From contig NZ_CP030059.1 in assembly GCF_015291745.1 (NCBI RefSeq), positions 2,941,501 to 3,005,500 on the forward strand: a stretch of DNA of 64,000 nucleotides. The letters run 5' to 3'. Shown piece by piece: positions 24,980 through 35,041 of this stretch. Under the pieces are notes generated by a model. The model ran no database searches and had not been told where the DNA came from. It worked only from the letters and a program-made list of their open reading frames with translations. The DNA is from Bradyrhizobium sp. CCBAU 53351. Lineage in GTDB: Bacteria > Pseudomonadota > Alphaproteobacteria > Rhizobiales > Xanthobacteraceae. Position numbers and translations under genes: made by a program. Position 1 is the first letter of the stretch. Every line of letters starts with the position of its first letter.

Positions 24980-26191
24980 TCACCCGTTCGAATACTTCTT
25001 CAGCTCGAACCGCGCGATTTGGTTCCGGTGAACTTCATCCGGACCGTCGGCGAGCCGCAGCAGCCGCGCGGTGGCGTAGGCCTGGGTCAGGCCGAAATCG
25101 TTCGAGGTGCCGCCGCCGCCATGAGCCTGGATCGCCCAGTCGATGATCTGGCAAGCCATGTTGGGCACGGCGACCTTGATCATCGCGATCTCGCTCTTTG
25201 CGACCTTGTTGCCGACCGTATCCATGGCAGAGGCGGCGTTGAGCGTCAGCAGCCGGGCCTGCTCGATCATGATGCGGGCTTCCGCAATACGCTCCTGCGT
25301 CACCGTCTGCTCGGAGACCGGCTTGCCGAAGGCGACGCGGCTGCGCACCCGCCGGCACATCTTCTCCAGCGTGCGCTCGGCAAGGCCGATCAGCCGCATG
25401 CAGTGGTGGATGCGGCCGGGCCCGAGACGGCCCTGCGCGATTTCGAAACCGCGGCCTTCGCCGAGCAGCATGTTTTCCTTCGGGACGCGGACATTGGTGA
25501 AGACGACCTCGGAGGCCCGGTCGGGCACGCCGTAGAAGCCGAACACCGGCAGCGGGCGTTTCACCTCGATGCCAGGCGTCTCCATCGGCACCAGAATCAT
25601 GGATTGCTGCTTGTAGCGGTCGGGATTATCTGGGTCGGTCTTGCCCATGAAGATGCAGATCTTGCAGCGGGGATCGGTTGCGTTGGTCGTGTACCATTTG
25701 CGCCCGTTGATGATGTAATAGTCGCCGTCCCGTACGATCGAGCTCTCGATGTTGGTCGCATCGGATGATGCGACCGCGGGCTCGGTCATGGCGAAGCAGG
25801 AGCGGATCTCGCCGGCGAGCAATGGCTTCAGCCAGCGCTGCTTGTCCTTTTCCGTGCCGTAGCGCTCCAGCACCTCCATGTTGCCGGTGTCGGGCGCCGA
25901 GCAGTTGAACACCTCGGGCGCGAGATGCGAACGGCCCATCACCTCGCAGAGCGGGGCATATTCGAGATTGGTGAGACCCGCGCCATGGCTGCTCTCGGGC
26001 AGGAACAGATTCCAGAGGCCTTCCGCGCGTGCCAGCGGCTTCAGCTCCTCGACGACAGGATAGACCTTCCAGGGTCCGAGCTCCTCCGCCTCGCGATGGA
26101 AGCGCTCCTCGTTCGGGTAGATGTGCCGGTCCATGAAGCTCTCGAGCTTGCGCTTGAGCTCGACGACCCTCGGCGACATCGGGTAAAGCAT
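24980..26191 (-). CDS. Acyl-CoA dehydrogenase family protein
   Basis: This 403-residue flavoenzyme introduces a trans-2 double bond into acyl-CoA. FAD-binding motifs [16 protein letters not shown] and [18 protein letters not shown] are clear, as is the C-terminal [18 protein letters not shown] with [14 protein letters not shown], the region that carries the catalytic base in ACAD10/11-like members. I placed the start at 26191, where AAGGA lies seven bases upstream. It follows the CoA-ligase gene after 46 bases on the same strand, which suggests an activation and oxidation pair for a fatty or aromatic-side-chain acid. Confidence 0.95.
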   Translation of the reverse strand: MLYPMSPRVVELKRKLESFMDRHIYPNEERFHREAEELGPWKVYPVVEELKPLARAEGLWNLFLPESSHGAGLTNLEYAPLCEVMGRSHLAPEVFNCSAPDTGNMEVLERYGTEKDKQRWLKPLLAGEIRSCFAMTEPAVASSDATNIESSIVRDGDYYIINGRKWYTTNATDPRCKICIFMGKTDPDNPDRYKQQSMILVPMETPGIEVKRPLPVFGFYGVPDRASEVVFTNVRVPKENMLLGEGRGFEIAQGRLGPGRIHHCMRLIGLAERTLEKMCRRVRSRVAFGKPVSEQTVTQERIAEARIMIEQARLLTLNAASAMDTVGNKVAKSEIAMIKVAVPNMACQIIDWAIQAHGGGGTSNDFGLTQAYATARLLRLADGPDEVHRNQIARFELKKYSNG

Positions 26192-26237
26192 CTTTCGTTC
26201 CTTAATCGATGGACGGAATCTTCTTGGGCGCACCGGC

Positions 26238-27863
26238 TTAAGCGACGCGATACTCTCTAAATTTCTCGCGCAGCGCCGACTTCAGCACCTTGCCGGTCCC
26301 CGTCATCGGAAACTCGTCGAGGAATTCGACGGCGTCCGGCATCCACCAGTTCGCGATTTTCGGGCGCATATGGTCGAGCAGCGTCTTGCCATCAACCGTC
26401 GCGCCCTTCTTGCGGACGACGAGGAGGAGGGGGCGTTCCTGCCATTTCTCATGGTGGATCGCGACGACGGCAGCCTGCAGCACATCGGGATGCGACAGTG
26501 CGACGTCCTCGAGCTGGATCGAGGAGATCCACTCGCCGCCGGACTTGATCACGTCCTTGGAGCGGTCGGTCAGTGTGACGTGGCCTTGAGGATCGATCAC
26601 CGCCATGTCGCCGGTGATCAGCCAGCCGTCGCGGTCGAGACCTTCGTCCAGCTTCATATAGCCGGAGGCGACCCAGGGGCCGCGGGCTCGGAGATGGCCG
26701 ACGGTCTTGCCGTCGCGCGGCAGCTCGTTGCCGGCATCGTCGACGATGCGCAAGGCGGTGCCGAAACAGGCGCGGCCCGACACCTGGCGCCGATCGAATT
26801 TCTCCTTCTCGCCGAGGTGCTCGGAGCCGGGCCGCAGGCCCGGCATGGAGCAGCCCAGGGCCTCGGTCATGCCCCAGGCCTGGATGTAGTCGATGCCATA
26901 GTCGCGCTTGAGCTTCTCGACCATCGCGCGCGGCGGGGCCGAGCCCGACGACAGCGTTGCGCGCAGGCTGGAGAACTTGTTGCCGGTGCGACCGAGCCAG
27001 TCGAGCAGGATCAGCCAGAAGCTCGGCACGCCGGCCGAGAGCGTCACCTTCTCGCCTTCGAGCAGTTCATAGAGTTTATCAGGCTCGTAGTTGCGGCCGG
27101 GCAGCACCAGCTTCGAACCGGTGTAGGGCGCGGTGAACGGCATGTTCCAGCCATTGCCGTGGAACAGCGGCGCCATCGGCATCATCACTTCGCGGACGCC
27201 TTCGACATGGCCCGGCAGGAAGTCGAAATTGCAGCAGGTCATGGTCTGCAGGATCGCAGCGCGATGCGAATAGATGACGCCCTTCGGATTGCCCGTCGTG
27301 CCCGATGTGTAGCAGATCGTGGATGCCGATTTCTCGTCGAACTCCGGCCAGGCGAAGCCGGCCTCGTTCTCCTTGTCGAGCAGGTCCTCATAACCATGCA
27401 CGTTGGCAAGCTTGGTCTCGGGCATCCTCTCGCGCGAGGACATCACGACGAAAGCCTCGATCGTCGTCAGCTGCGGCGCAATCGCCTCGACTAGCGGCAG
27501 CGTGGCGCGGTCGATGAACAGCAGGCGGTCTTCGGCGTGGTTGATGATGTAGACGAGTTGCTCGGGAAACAGCCGCGGGTTGATGGTGTGCAGCACATAG
27601 CCCATGCCCGGCGCGGCATAGAACATCTCGAAATGACGGTGCGTGTTCCAGGCCAGCGTCCCGACGCGGTCGCCTTGCTTCATGCCGAGCCGCTTCAATG
27701 CCAACGCCATCCGCTTGATGCGCGGGTGGGCGTCCGCATAGGTATAGCGATGAATGTCGCCCTCGATCTCGCGCGCGACAATCTCGGCTTCGCCGTGATA
27801 GTCCGCGGCATACTGGATCAGGCCACTGATCAGAAGCGGCATGTCCATCATCAATCCCTGCAT
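26238..27863 (-). CDS. Long-chain fatty-acid--CoA ligase (AMP-binding)
   Basis: This 541-residue adenylate-forming enzyme has the AMP-binding signature [18 protein letters not shown] from about residue 185, [14 protein letters not shown], and [15 protein letters not shown] followed by the catalytic-lysine region [13 protein letters not shown]. It converts a carboxylic acid to its CoA thioester. The start at 27863 has GGAGGAG about six bases upstream, while the longer alternative at 27899 lacks one. It is the first gene of the two-gene unit with the acyl-CoA dehydrogenase, divergent from the monooxygenase gene. Confidence 0.95.
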   Translation of the reverse strand: MQGLMMDMPLLISGLIQYAADYHGEAEIVAREIEGDIHRYTYADAHPRIKRMALALKRLGMKQGDRVGTLAWNTHRHFEMFYAAPGMGYVLHTINPRLFPEQLVYIINHAEDRLLFIDRATLPLVEAIAPQLTTIEAFVVMSSRERMPETKLANVHGYEDLLDKENEAGFAWPEFDEKSASTICYTSGTTGNPKGVIYSHRAAILQTMTCCNFDFLPGHVEGVREVMMPMAPLFHGNGWNMPFTAPYTGSKLVLPGRNYEPDKLYELLEGEKVTLSAGVPSFWLILLDWLGRTGNKFSSLRATLSSGSAPPRAMVEKLKRDYGIDYIQAWGMTEALGCSMPGLRPGSEHLGEKEKFDRRQVSGRACFGTALRIVDDAGNELPRDGKTVGHLRARGPWVASGYMKLDEGLDRDGWLITGDMAVIDPQGHVTLTDRSKDVIKSGGEWISSIQLEDVALSHPDVLQAAVVAIHHEKWQERPLLLVVRKKGATVDGKTLLDHMRPKIANWWMPDAVEFLDEFPMTGTGKVLKSALREKFREYRVA

Positions 27864-28040
27864 GGTCTCCTCCGGAAGCCACGTCGTTGCGTGGCGCACG
27901 CGTGTGATTTGCGCGCGAGGTTAGCGGAACGTCCGGCGGCGTTCACGCAAAAAACAGCGGACGCGATTGCATGCGTCACTTTTTCAGGGCTAACGTGAGA
28001 TGAGCTGCCGGCGAAGCAGCGCTCGTCGTGGAGGAAATGC

Positions 28041-29894
28041 ATGTCAGCGGAAAGACACAAGACCGGTGCAGCCGGCGAACCTACCGTCGATATCGCAGGT
28101 CTCCGTGCGCGCTATCGCGACGAGCGTGACCGCCGCTTGCGTGCCGAGGGCAAGGCCCAGTATGTCGAGGCAGCGGGCGATTTTGGTCGCTACCTCGACG
28201 ACCCCTGGGCCGATCCCGGATTTGCGCGCGCACCTGTCAGTGAAGAGACCGAGGTGCTGGTCGTCGGCGGCGGCTTCGGCGGGCTGCTTTGCGGCGCGCG
28301 GTTGCGCGAGGCCGGCATCGATGATTTCCGCATCGTGGAAAAGGCTGCCGATTTCGGCGGCACCTGGTACTGGAATCGTTATCCGGGCGCTGCCTGCGAT
28401 ACCGAGAGCTACATCTATCTGCCGCTGCTGGAAGAGACCGGCTACATGCCGGTGCGCAAATACGCGAGGGCGCCGGAGATCTACGAGCACTCGCGCCGCA
28501 TCGGCCGTCATTTCAGGCTCTACGAGCGCGCGCTGTTTCAGACCGTCATCTCGCGGATGGTGTGGCAGGAGCGGAAGGCGCGCTGGCTGGTCGAGACCGA
28601 TCGGGGCGACCGGATCCTTGCCCGCTTCGTCATTCTCGCGGGAGGTCCGCTCAGCCGGCCGAAGCTGCCGGGCATTCCCGGCATCGAGACCTTCAAAGGC
28701 CACAGCTTTCATACCAGCCGTTGGGACTACGGCTACACCGGCGGCAACGCCGATGGCGGCCTGACCGGACTTGCCGACAAGCGCGTTGGCATCATCGGCA
28801 CCGGTGCCACCGCCGTGCAATGCGTGCCGCATCTCGGCCGTTCGGCAAAGGAGCTTTATGTCTTCCAGCGCACGCCGTCGGCGATTGGCGTGCGCGATGA
28901 TCGCGCGACCGATCAAGGCTGGGCGGACAGCCTGAAGAGGGGCTGGCAGCGCGAGCGCATGGACAATTTCACCGCCGTGATCTCGGGCGAGCCGTTCGAG
29001 CGGGACCTGGTGCAGGACGGCTGGACCGGCCTGCTCGGCGAGATCCTGCTGGCGCCGCGTCGTCAGCCGCAGCCGGTGACCTCGATGGAGGAGGCGCTGA
29101 AGGTGATCGAGCAGGCCGACTACCGCAAGATGGAGGAGATCCGCGCCCGCGTCGACGCCGTCGTCAAGGACAAGGCGACGGCGGACGCGCTCAAGCCCTG
29201 GTACAAGGCGTTCTGCAAGCGGCCATGCTTCCACGACGAATATCTCGACACCTTCAATCGGCCGAACGTGCATCTCGTCGACACCCAGGGCCAGGGCGTC
29301 GAACGCATCACCGAGAATGCGGTGATCGTCGACGGCAAGGCCTACGAGCTCGACTGCCTGATCTATGCCAGCGGTTTCGAGGTCGGCACCGACTACGCCC
29401 GCCGCATGGGCTTCGAGGTCTATGGCCGCGATGGCATGAGCCTGTCCGAGCGCTGGCGGGACGGAGTCAAGACCATGCATGGCTTCTACAGCCGCGGCTT
29501 CCCGAACTGCTTCCTGATCGTCACGGTGCAGGCCGGCCAGAGCGCCAACTTCCCGCACATCATCGACGAGCAGTCGCGACACATTGCCTATGTCATCGAT
29601 CAGGCGCGCAAGCGCGGCGCCAAAACGCTGGAGCCGACGCTCGCCGCCGAGAACGCCTGGGTCGAGGAGGTCGTCAAGGCCGCGATCGGCCGGCAGACCT
29701 ATCTCGCGGAGTGCACGCCCGGCTACTACAACAACGAAGGCGTGTTCGATCCGATCGCGGCCAGAAACAGCCAGTATTGGCGCGGGCCGGTGGCGTTCCT
29801 GCGCTTGCTCGACAAATGGCGCAAGGACGGCAATCTGGAGGGACTCGAACTGACCTCGGAGGACGGCTTCGCGGTTCCGGCCCGAACGGCATGA
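28041..29894 (+). CDS. Baeyer-Villiger type flavin monooxygenase
   Basis: This 617-residue FAD/NADPH protein has two Rossmann motifs (GGGFGG near residue 75 and [10 protein letters not shown]). Between them is the type I BVMO fingerprint [13 protein letters not shown] at about 218-230. An N-terminal extension ([20 protein letters not shown]) marks the longer cyclopentadecanone-monooxygenase-like subgroup of about 600 residues. Such enzymes insert oxygen next to ketones, giving esters or lactones. GTGGAGGAAATGC supplies the ribosome site. The stop overlaps the following gene by four bases. Confidence 0.93.
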   Translation: MSAERHKTGAAGEPTVDIAGLRARYRDERDRRLRAEGKAQYVEAAGDFGRYLDDPWADPGFARAPVSEETEVLVVGGGFGGLLCGARLREAGIDDFRIVEKAADFGGTWYWNRYPGAACDTESYIYLPLLEETGYMPVRKYARAPEIYEHSRRIGRHFRLYERALFQTVISRMVWQERKARWLVETDRGDRILARFVILAGGPLSRPKLPGIPGIETFKGHSFHTSRWDYGYTGGNADGGLTGLADKRVGIIGTGATAVQCVPHLGRSAKELYVFQRTPSAIGVRDDRATDQGWADSLKRGWQRERMDNFTAVISGEPFERDLVQDGWTGLLGEILLAPRRQPQPVTSMEEALKVIEQADYRKMEEIRARVDAVVKDKATADALKPWYKAFCKRPCFHDEYLDTFNRPNVHLVDTQGQGVERITENAVIVDGKAYELDCLIYASGFEVGTDYARRMGFEVYGRDGMSLSERWRDGVKTMHGFYSRGFPNCFLIVTVQAGQSANFPHIIDEQSRHIAYVIDQARKRGAKTLEPTLAAENAWVEEVVKAAIGRQTYLAECTPGYYNNEGVFDPIAARNSQYWRGPVAFLRLLDKWRKDGNLEGLELTSEDGFAVPARTA

Positions 29895-30694
29895 TCCCGG
29901 CCCCGACAGGCGCGACCCGGCTCCACGTCATCGTCGGCGATCCCATCGCCCAAGTGCGCTCTCCGGCAGGCGTGACTGCCGCCTTCGCCGCGCGGGGGCA
30001 CGACGGCATTCTCATGCCCGTTCAGGTCGCGCCGGCGGATTTGCCCGATTTCCTTGCGGTCGCGGCGCGGCTGAAGAACCTCGACGGCATCGTCGTGACC
30101 ATCCCTCACAAATTCGCCTGCTACCTGGCTTGCGCAAGTGCGACCGACCGTGCGCATTTCCTGGGCGCCGTCAATCTAATGCGCCGGCGCGCCGATGGCG
30201 CGTGGCATGGCGACATGGTGGATGGTCTTGGCTTCGTCGGTGCGGCGCGGGCGAAGGGGATCGATCCGAAGGGAATGCGGGCGCTGCTTGTCGGCGCCGG
30301 CGGTGCCGGTTCGGCGATTGCACGCGAACTGGTCGAGGCCGGCGTCAGCGAGCTTGCCGTTCATGACAGCTCAACTGAGCGCCGCGACGCCTTGATCGGC
30401 CGGCTCAACGCCCTCGGCAAAGCGCCGGTGCGGGCCGGCACCAGGGATCCCCAAGGCTTGGATTTTGTCGCCAATGCGACGCCCGCTGGGATGAAACAAG
30501 GCGACCCGCTGCCGGTCGATGTCGCGCGGCTCGCGCCGTCTGCCTATTGCGGCTGCGTTATCACCAGGCCCGAGGTCTCGCCGTTCATCGCAGCGGCCCG
30601 AGAGCTCGGCTGTGTCACGGCCACCGGCACGGACATGTACCAACAGCACCAGGGCATCATGGTGGATTTCCTGCTGGGAACGGATGAGGCGTGA
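29891..30694 (+). CDS. Shikimate/quinate 5-dehydrogenase-like protein
   Basis: This 267-residue protein has the shikimate dehydrogenase fold: [21 protein letters not shown] with catalytic-type Lys74, Asp111 (GDMVDGLGF, where canonical members read GxNTDxxGF) and the NAD(P) loop [18 protein letters not shown]. It is coupled by ATGA overlap to the BVMO gene, an unusual location for a housekeeping AroE. With the altered NTD motif it is more likely a catabolic paralogue acting on a shikimate-like or cyclic hydroxy acid. Confidence 0.88.
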   Translation: MIPAPTGATRLHVIVGDPIAQVRSPAGVTAAFAARGHDGILMPVQVAPADLPDFLAVAARLKNLDGIVVTIPHKFACYLACASATDRAHFLGAVNLMRRRADGAWHGDMVDGLGFVGAARAKGIDPKGMRALLVGAGGAGSAIARELVEAGVSELAVHDSSTERRDALIGRLNALGKAPVRAGTRDPQGLDFVANATPAGMKQGDPLPVDVARLAPSAYCGCVITRPEVSPFIAAARELGCVTATGTDMYQQHQGIMVDFLLGTDEA

Positions 30695-30813
30695 CTGCTG
30701 GTGTCAAGGGCTTTCACTGGATCGATTGGTGCCGTCGGGACTTGAGCGATTGCGACTGACGTAGGATCATGCGCTCGCGCGAGCCGGTCGCGCAGCAGCA
30801 AAAGGAACGCGCA

Positions 30814-31629
30814 ATGATCAAGGGCAGGTTAGTCGCAACGGCGGTGATCGGCGCGACCGCGCTGCTGCTCGCTCTGCCCATGGCCGAGGCCGCCACTTGC
30901 GGCAACGGGCCCGGCGGCTTCGAGGCCTGGAAGCGCGAGTTCGGCGCGGAGGCGCAAGGCAAGGGCATCGGCCAGACTGCGCTCTCGGCCCTGATGCAGA
31001 CCAACTATGCCAGTGCCACCATCGCGGCCGACCGCGGCCAGCGCAGCTTCCAGCTCACGCTCGACCAGTTCCTCGCCAAGCGCGGCGCCACCACCATCGT
31101 CGCCAAGGGGCGTCAGCTCAAGCAGTCGCAGGCGGCCTTGTTCGCCTCCATCCAGCAGCGCTACGGCGTCCCGCCCGGTCCCCTGATCGCGATCTGGGGC
31201 ATGGAAACCGGTTTCGGCAGCCAGCGCGGCAACCAGAACATGCTGTCGTCGATCGCAACTCTTGCCTATGACTGCCGCCGCCCCGAATTCTTCACCGACC
31301 AGCTCTACGCCGCCTTGAAGCTGATCGACCGCGGCACGCTGTCGGGGGCGACCCGCGGCTCCATGCACGGGGAGGTCGGCCAGACCCAGTTCATGCCCAA
31401 GAACATCCTGGCCTATGGCACCGGCAATCTCGAGGTGGCCGCCAACGCGCTGAACTCGACGGCAAATTTCCTGAAAGCGCATGGCTGGCGCGCCGGCGCC
31501 GGCTATCAGCCTGGCGAGCCGAATTTCGCCGCCATCGAGGCCTGGAATGCCGCCGGCGTCTATCAGAAGGCGATCGCCTTGATGGGCCGTCAAATCGACG
31601 AAGGTGGAGGGGCGGCGGCCTCCCGCTGA
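30814..31629 (+). CDS. Lytic murein transglycosylase (SLT_2/MltB-like)
   Basis: This 271-residue exported enzyme has the signal peptide MIKGRLVATAVIGATALLLALPMAEA. The catalytic block is PLIAIWGMETGFGSQRGNQNMLSSIATLA, with Glu in METGFG, followed by GEVGQTQFMP. It cleaves peptidoglycan glycan strands non-hydrolytically to 1,6-anhydromuropeptides. The single Cys after the signal (ATCGNG) does not form a lipobox. AAAGGA lies upstream of the chosen ATG. No C-terminal peptidoglycan-binding domain is present. Confidence 0.93.
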   Translation: MIKGRLVATAVIGATALLLALPMAEAATCGNGPGGFEAWKREFGAEAQGKGIGQTALSALMQTNYASATIAADRGQRSFQLTLDQFLAKRGATTIVAKGRQLKQSQAALFASIQQRYGVPPGPLIAIWGMETGFGSQRGNQNMLSSIATLAYDCRRPEFFTDQLYAALKLIDRGTLSGATRGSMHGEVGQTQFMPKNILAYGTGNLEVAANALNSTANFLKAHGWRAGAGYQPGEPNFAAIEAWNAAGVYQKAIALMGRQIDEGGGAAASR

Positions 31630-31759
31630 CGACTTCGCTCGATAACGGTCATGTTCAGCAAGGCGTGATGCGCGGGCACGAGAAAGTTGTTGCTATCGGG
31701 AACCGACGGCACGAGGTTTGCTTTGATCAGATTCAGGGGTGGGCATGAGGAGACTCAAC

Positions 31760-31981
31760 ATGGCAACCCAGATCGTGATGGACCAGACTGGCGACACGCG
31801 CCACGAGTTTGATCCTGGCAATGCCGAAGCGCTGGCGCGAGCCGAACGACGCTTTCGGGAGCTGACCGGCGCCGGCTTCACCGCCGCCCTTCGCAACGGA
31901 CCCGGCGAAGTCACCCGCATCAGATCGTTCGACCCGACCGCGCAGGAAACGTTGTTCTATCCCCGCTTGGTCGGCGGTTGA
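31760..31981 (+). CDS. Small conserved-looking protein of unknown function
   Basis: This 73-residue protein begins MATQIVMDQTGDTRHEFDP, with a helical middle (ALARAERRFRELTGAGFTAAL) and TRIRSFDPTAQETLF near the end. GGAG lies eight bases before the ATG and decides this start. I believe similar short proteins exist in Bradyrhizobium, without known function. The next gene starts 12 bases later, so they probably share a transcript. Confidence 0.7.
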   Translation: MATQIVMDQTGDTRHEFDPGNAEALARAERRFRELTGAGFTAALRNGPGEVTRIRSFDPTAQETLFYPRLVGG

Positions 31982-31993
31982 TCTGAGCTGCAC

Positions 31994-32416
31994 ATGATTG
32001 CGGCAGTTTGGCTCCGCGCGCCGGCGCGTGCGCGTCTGCATGCGCTGCGGGAACTCTATCGACGGTTCTTCGGCGAGAACACGCCGGACGCGCGTGGCCG
32101 CCGGCTTCTGGCCGAATGGCTGTCGCCGGCGCAGCGCGCCCAGTTCGAGCAGTACCGGTATTTCGACGTCGTAGGTTGCGATACCGGCAAGACCTATCGC
32201 ATTCACTACGGCACGGCTGCCAATGTCCACGAGATCGACGAGGCCGGGCATCCGACGATGGGATGGTGCTTCGTCCCGTCAGGCTTTCTGGTGCCGGGCG
32301 ACGTGATGCTGGCGCAGAAGATCGCGCTCGAAACGGACGAGAAGGGCGCGTTGGCGCTTGCCAATCGGTTTCCGCCGGCAACGCATTCGGAGCATTTCTA
32401 CCGGCGGCCGTTCTAG
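31994..32416 (+). CDS. Hypothetical protein
   Basis: This 140-residue soluble protein has an N-terminal basic amphipathic part (RARLHALRELYRRFFG). A middle LSPAQRAQFEQYRYFDVVGCDTGKTYRIHYG precedes NVHEIDE and MGWCFVPSGFLVPGDVMLAQKIALE. The pattern of strands suggests a small beta-rich module. Function is not recognised. It directly follows a 73-residue protein and is probably co-expressed with it. Confidence 0.7.
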   Translation: MIAAVWLRAPARARLHALRELYRRFFGENTPDARGRRLLAEWLSPAQRAQFEQYRYFDVVGCDTGKTYRIHYGTAANVHEIDEAGHPTMGWCFVPSGFLVPGDVMLAQKIALETDEKGALALANRFPPATHSEHFYRRPF

Positions 32417-32435
32417 CGCCGGAGCAGCGAAGCGG

Positions 32436-32528
32436 TCAGTAGTGCGTGGTGCGGTAGGCATCCACCGCATGCGCCGCAAAAACGCCGACGCTGCAAAGGG
32501 CGAGAAGGGCGGAGATCAGCTCGATCAT
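32436..32528 (-). CDS. 30-residue single-pass membrane micro-protein
   Basis: The coding sequence starts MIELISALLALCSVGVFAA and is one hydrophobic helix with a short polar tail ending YRTTHY. A perfect AGGAGGA lies five bases upstream of the ATG. The start overlaps the stop of another tiny gene (ATGA), so translation should be coupled. Proteins this small escape most annotation. The strong ribosome site and coupling are the main support. Confidence 0.6.
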   Translation of the reverse strand: MIELISALLALCSVGVFAAHAVDAYRTTHY

Positions 32529-32608
32529 AACTCGTCCTCCTGTGGCGGCTGGGCGACGAGGTTTTGACAGCAGGCATAGTCGTAGATCAGGTCGAGAAGG
32601 AATTGCAT
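32525..32608 (-). CDS. 27-residue micro-protein upstream of a membrane micro-protein
   Basis: The reading frame begins MQFLLDLIYDYACCQNLVA and ends QPPQEDEL, with an amphipathic first half and two adjacent cysteines. AGGGA lies 9 bases before the ATG. Its last bases contain the AGGAGGA of the next gene, and its TGA overlaps that ATG. It could be a protein in its own right or a leader peptide that controls translation of the membrane micro-protein. Confidence 0.45.
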   Translation of the reverse strand: MQFLLDLIYDYACCQNLVAQPPQEDEL

Positions 32609-32859
32609 GGTGGCCGTCCCTGTATTTATTTTGACAACCACTTAGACGGCCTTCTGTTTCAGGCGTGTTTCGTCGCATCGGGAAAGGGGTTTCGCGGGGG
32701 AACCCGCAGGTGGGTTTGTGCGCTGCGGCCGCGCGAATGTCGGGGGCCGGACAGGGGATTCAGGCACGTCTTGCGGCTGGCGCGGCCCTTATGGCTCTCC
32801 CCTTGCGGCTCTCCCGCGGAGGTGGTCATCTCGGCCTGGGGAACGCGCTGGAGGCTGAC

Positions 32860-33357
32860 ATGAAACGATTTCTTCTCGCCGCTTTGCTGACCGCGGGCGT
32901 CTTGGACAGCGCGCCGGCGCTTGCGCAACAATCCAAGGTCGGCGACTGGACCATCGAAAAGCGGACGCAGGACACGCATTGCAACGCGAGCCGTGGTTAC
33001 AAGGACAAGGATGACGAGAACCGCGACTATGTCATCGTGATCACCTATTCCGAAAAGGCGATCGTGATCGTGATGATCTACGATGGCTGGGAATGGGAGA
33101 CGGTCGGCGAGATCCTGCGGGCCGATGTCGGCACGGACGATGCGGACATCATGAAGAGGGCGAAGTGGGAGGTCATGGACAAGACCACCGTGCGCGGCAT
33201 CTTCGAATACGATCAGTCGATGATGGACCGCCTGTCGAAGGCGAGGCGCCTCACGCTCGACTTCGAGGACGATGACGACGACAGTATCGAGATGCAGATA
33301 CCGCGCGCCGGCGAAGCGCTGGCCGCGTTGAAGTTCTGTGAGGAGAACCGGAAATAG
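32860..33357 (+). CDS. Exported protein of unknown function
   Basis: This 165-residue protein has the signal peptide MKRFLLAALLTAGVLDSAPALA and mature start QQSKVGDWTIEKR. The mature part contains alternating beta strands (YVIVITYSEKAIVIVMIYDGWEWE), an acidic run DFEDDDDDS and two cysteines that could pair. The VGDWTI opening is like other alphaproteobacterial periplasmic proteins (invasion-associated locus B style), but I cannot place it firmly. GGAGG precedes the ATG. The 251 bases upstream contain no other recognisable gene. Confidence 0.78.
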   Translation: MKRFLLAALLTAGVLDSAPALAQQSKVGDWTIEKRTQDTHCNASRGYKDKDDENRDYVIVITYSEKAIVIVMIYDGWEWETVGEILRADVGTDDADIMKRAKWEVMDKTTVRGIFEYDQSMMDRLSKARRLTLDFEDDDDDSIEMQIPRAGEALAALKFCEENRK

Positions 33358-33662
33358 ATTGCCGATGCGGGCTGTGAAAACCGGCAGGACGGCAGCCGAG
33401 AAGTCGATGGCAGCGAGCAGGCGCGTGACTCATCGCACACAGTCCGCGTGGTGTTCGCATTTATCCTAGTCTTTGGCGAAACAGTCCAAGCCGCACCCTG
33501 CGGTTGACGTTACGCAAGGACGATGTTCGATATTCCAGCTTCCGGCTGCAACGTATTTCCCTCGTCGAAGGCGGCAATTGACCGGCCCGTCTTCTCCGTC
33601 AGTTTCCCGATCGCGAACTCTCCGACTCGCGCGGGCCGCGCGCCGATTGCGTTGTCCGCCCG
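33358..33662. other. Intergenic stretch without recognisable features
   Basis: These 305 bases between the exported protein and the first LuxR-type regulator contain no reading frame with a ribosome site, no strong hairpin with a T tract and no repeat that I can identify. They presumably hold the regulator's promoter. Confidence 0.6.
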
Positions 33663-34814
33663 ATGACGACCCACCAGGCAAATCGGTTCTCGTCCCTCAT
33701 CGGCGAGATCTACGATGCGGCGGTCGATCCAGCGCTACGTAGCCGCGCACTGGAGCAGGTTTCGCATTTCGTCGGCGGTTGTGCCGCGATGATCGTGTCC
33801 AGGGACTCAGCGCGGCTTTCGATCGAGATTCACCAGCATTTTGGCACCGACGCCCGTTTCCGTCAGCTCTATCGGGACCGTTACGTGGAGCTCGATCCTC
33901 TGCTCGATCGTCATCTCGCCCTCGGGTCCGAACAGGCGATCGGCGTGACCGACATCATGCCCCATGCGGAGTTTCGTGAGACGAGCTTCTATCGCGAGTG
34001 GGTGGAACCGCAAGGGGCGATCGACCTTGCGACGGTCGAACTCGAGAAGACCGTCGCCCGCACCACGATTCTGCAGGTGTTGCGCCATCGCTCCCGCGGA
34101 ACCGTCGACGATGCGATGCGCGATCGCATGCGGTTGCTCGCTCCGCACATCCAGCGATCGCAGACCATGGGCCGGCAGATCCGCGCTCGCTCTCACACGG
34201 TGGACGACCTTGCCGACGTGCTCGACGGATTGAACATTGCGATCTGCCTGCTCGATGCGGATGGCCGGGTCGTCCACGCCAACGCGGCATGCCGGCAATT
34301 GTTCGTCGATGCCAATCTGCTTGCGCTGGTTGGCGACCGGATCGTGGCCCGCAACACCCAGACCGACAAAATATTCCGCGGCTTGTGCGAAATCGATTCA
34401 GGCGTACACCCTGCAGCTCCTCGTCAGATTGAGCTTGCGACGTCGGCCGATGGGCAGCATTATCTGCTTCATGCCTTTCCGTTGAAGCGGGAACGCAACC
34501 TGCCGCGCGATATTGCGGCCACGATGCTCTTCGTTCAAAGAGCTTCCATGCTGCCCTTGCTCGCCGCCGACGCGATCGCGGCGGCCTTCAGGCTGACGCC
34601 ATCCGAATTGCGCGTGCTGATGGCGATCATCGAGATCGGCGGTGTTCCCGACATCGCTGCAAAACTCGGCGTCGCGGAGACGACCGTGAAAACGCACCTT
34701 GGGCGTCTGTTTGAAAAGACGGGCGCGGGCAGGCAGGCCGATCTGGTGAAGATCGCTGCCGGCTTTGCCGTGCCGTTCGCGCGGCGAGCGAGCGGCGACG
34801 ACAAGGCGACCTAA
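33663..34814 (+). CDS. LuxR-type HTH transcriptional regulator
   Basis: This 383-residue regulator has an N-terminal half (LIGEIYDAAVDPALRSRALEQV) shared with two regulators at 43002 and 44214. Its middle is PAS-like (LNIAICLLDADGRVVHANAACRQLF). The C-terminal GerE/LuxR HTH begins LTPSELRVLMAIIEIGGVPDIAAKLGVAETTVKTHL and ends in KTGAGRQADLVKIAAGF. No phosphoreceiver domain is present, so activation is probably by a small ligand. No clear ribosome site precedes the ATG. Confidence 0.88.
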   Translation: MTTHQANRFSSLIGEIYDAAVDPALRSRALEQVSHFVGGCAAMIVSRDSARLSIEIHQHFGTDARFRQLYRDRYVELDPLLDRHLALGSEQAIGVTDIMPHAEFRETSFYREWVEPQGAIDLATVELEKTVARTTILQVLRHRSRGTVDDAMRDRMRLLAPHIQRSQTMGRQIRARSHTVDDLADVLDGLNIAICLLDADGRVVHANAACRQLFVDANLLALVGDRIVARNTQTDKIFRGLCEIDSGVHPAAPRQIELATSADGQHYLLHAFPLKRERNLPRDIAATMLFVQRASMLPLLAADAIAAAFRLTPSELRVLMAIIEIGGVPDIAAKLGVAETTVKTHLGRLFEKTGAGRQADLVKIAAGFAVPFARRASGDDKAT

Positions 34815-35041
34815 TACGTTTCCGCGCGCCTCGATGTTACGCGCCGCGCTCTCAATCCATTGTGATGGGTCGATCTCGCGGGTCCTCCGAACGCAGGACG
34901 CGAGTCATTCGAGACTTTCGTATATCGCGCTTCCGAGAAGAAGAGCAGCGTGCGCCGCACGGACATGCCGCGACGGCATCGAATGCGCGTGTGGGGAACG
35001 ACAGCAAATGGCCGGCCTGCTCGTCGGTTGGAGAGATTGCA

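Noticed and set aside
32665..32859. N-terminal extension of the exported protein gene
   Set aside because: The signal peptide begins cleanly at 32860 with GGAGG upstream. The extension is Gly/Arg/Ala-rich and would destroy export.
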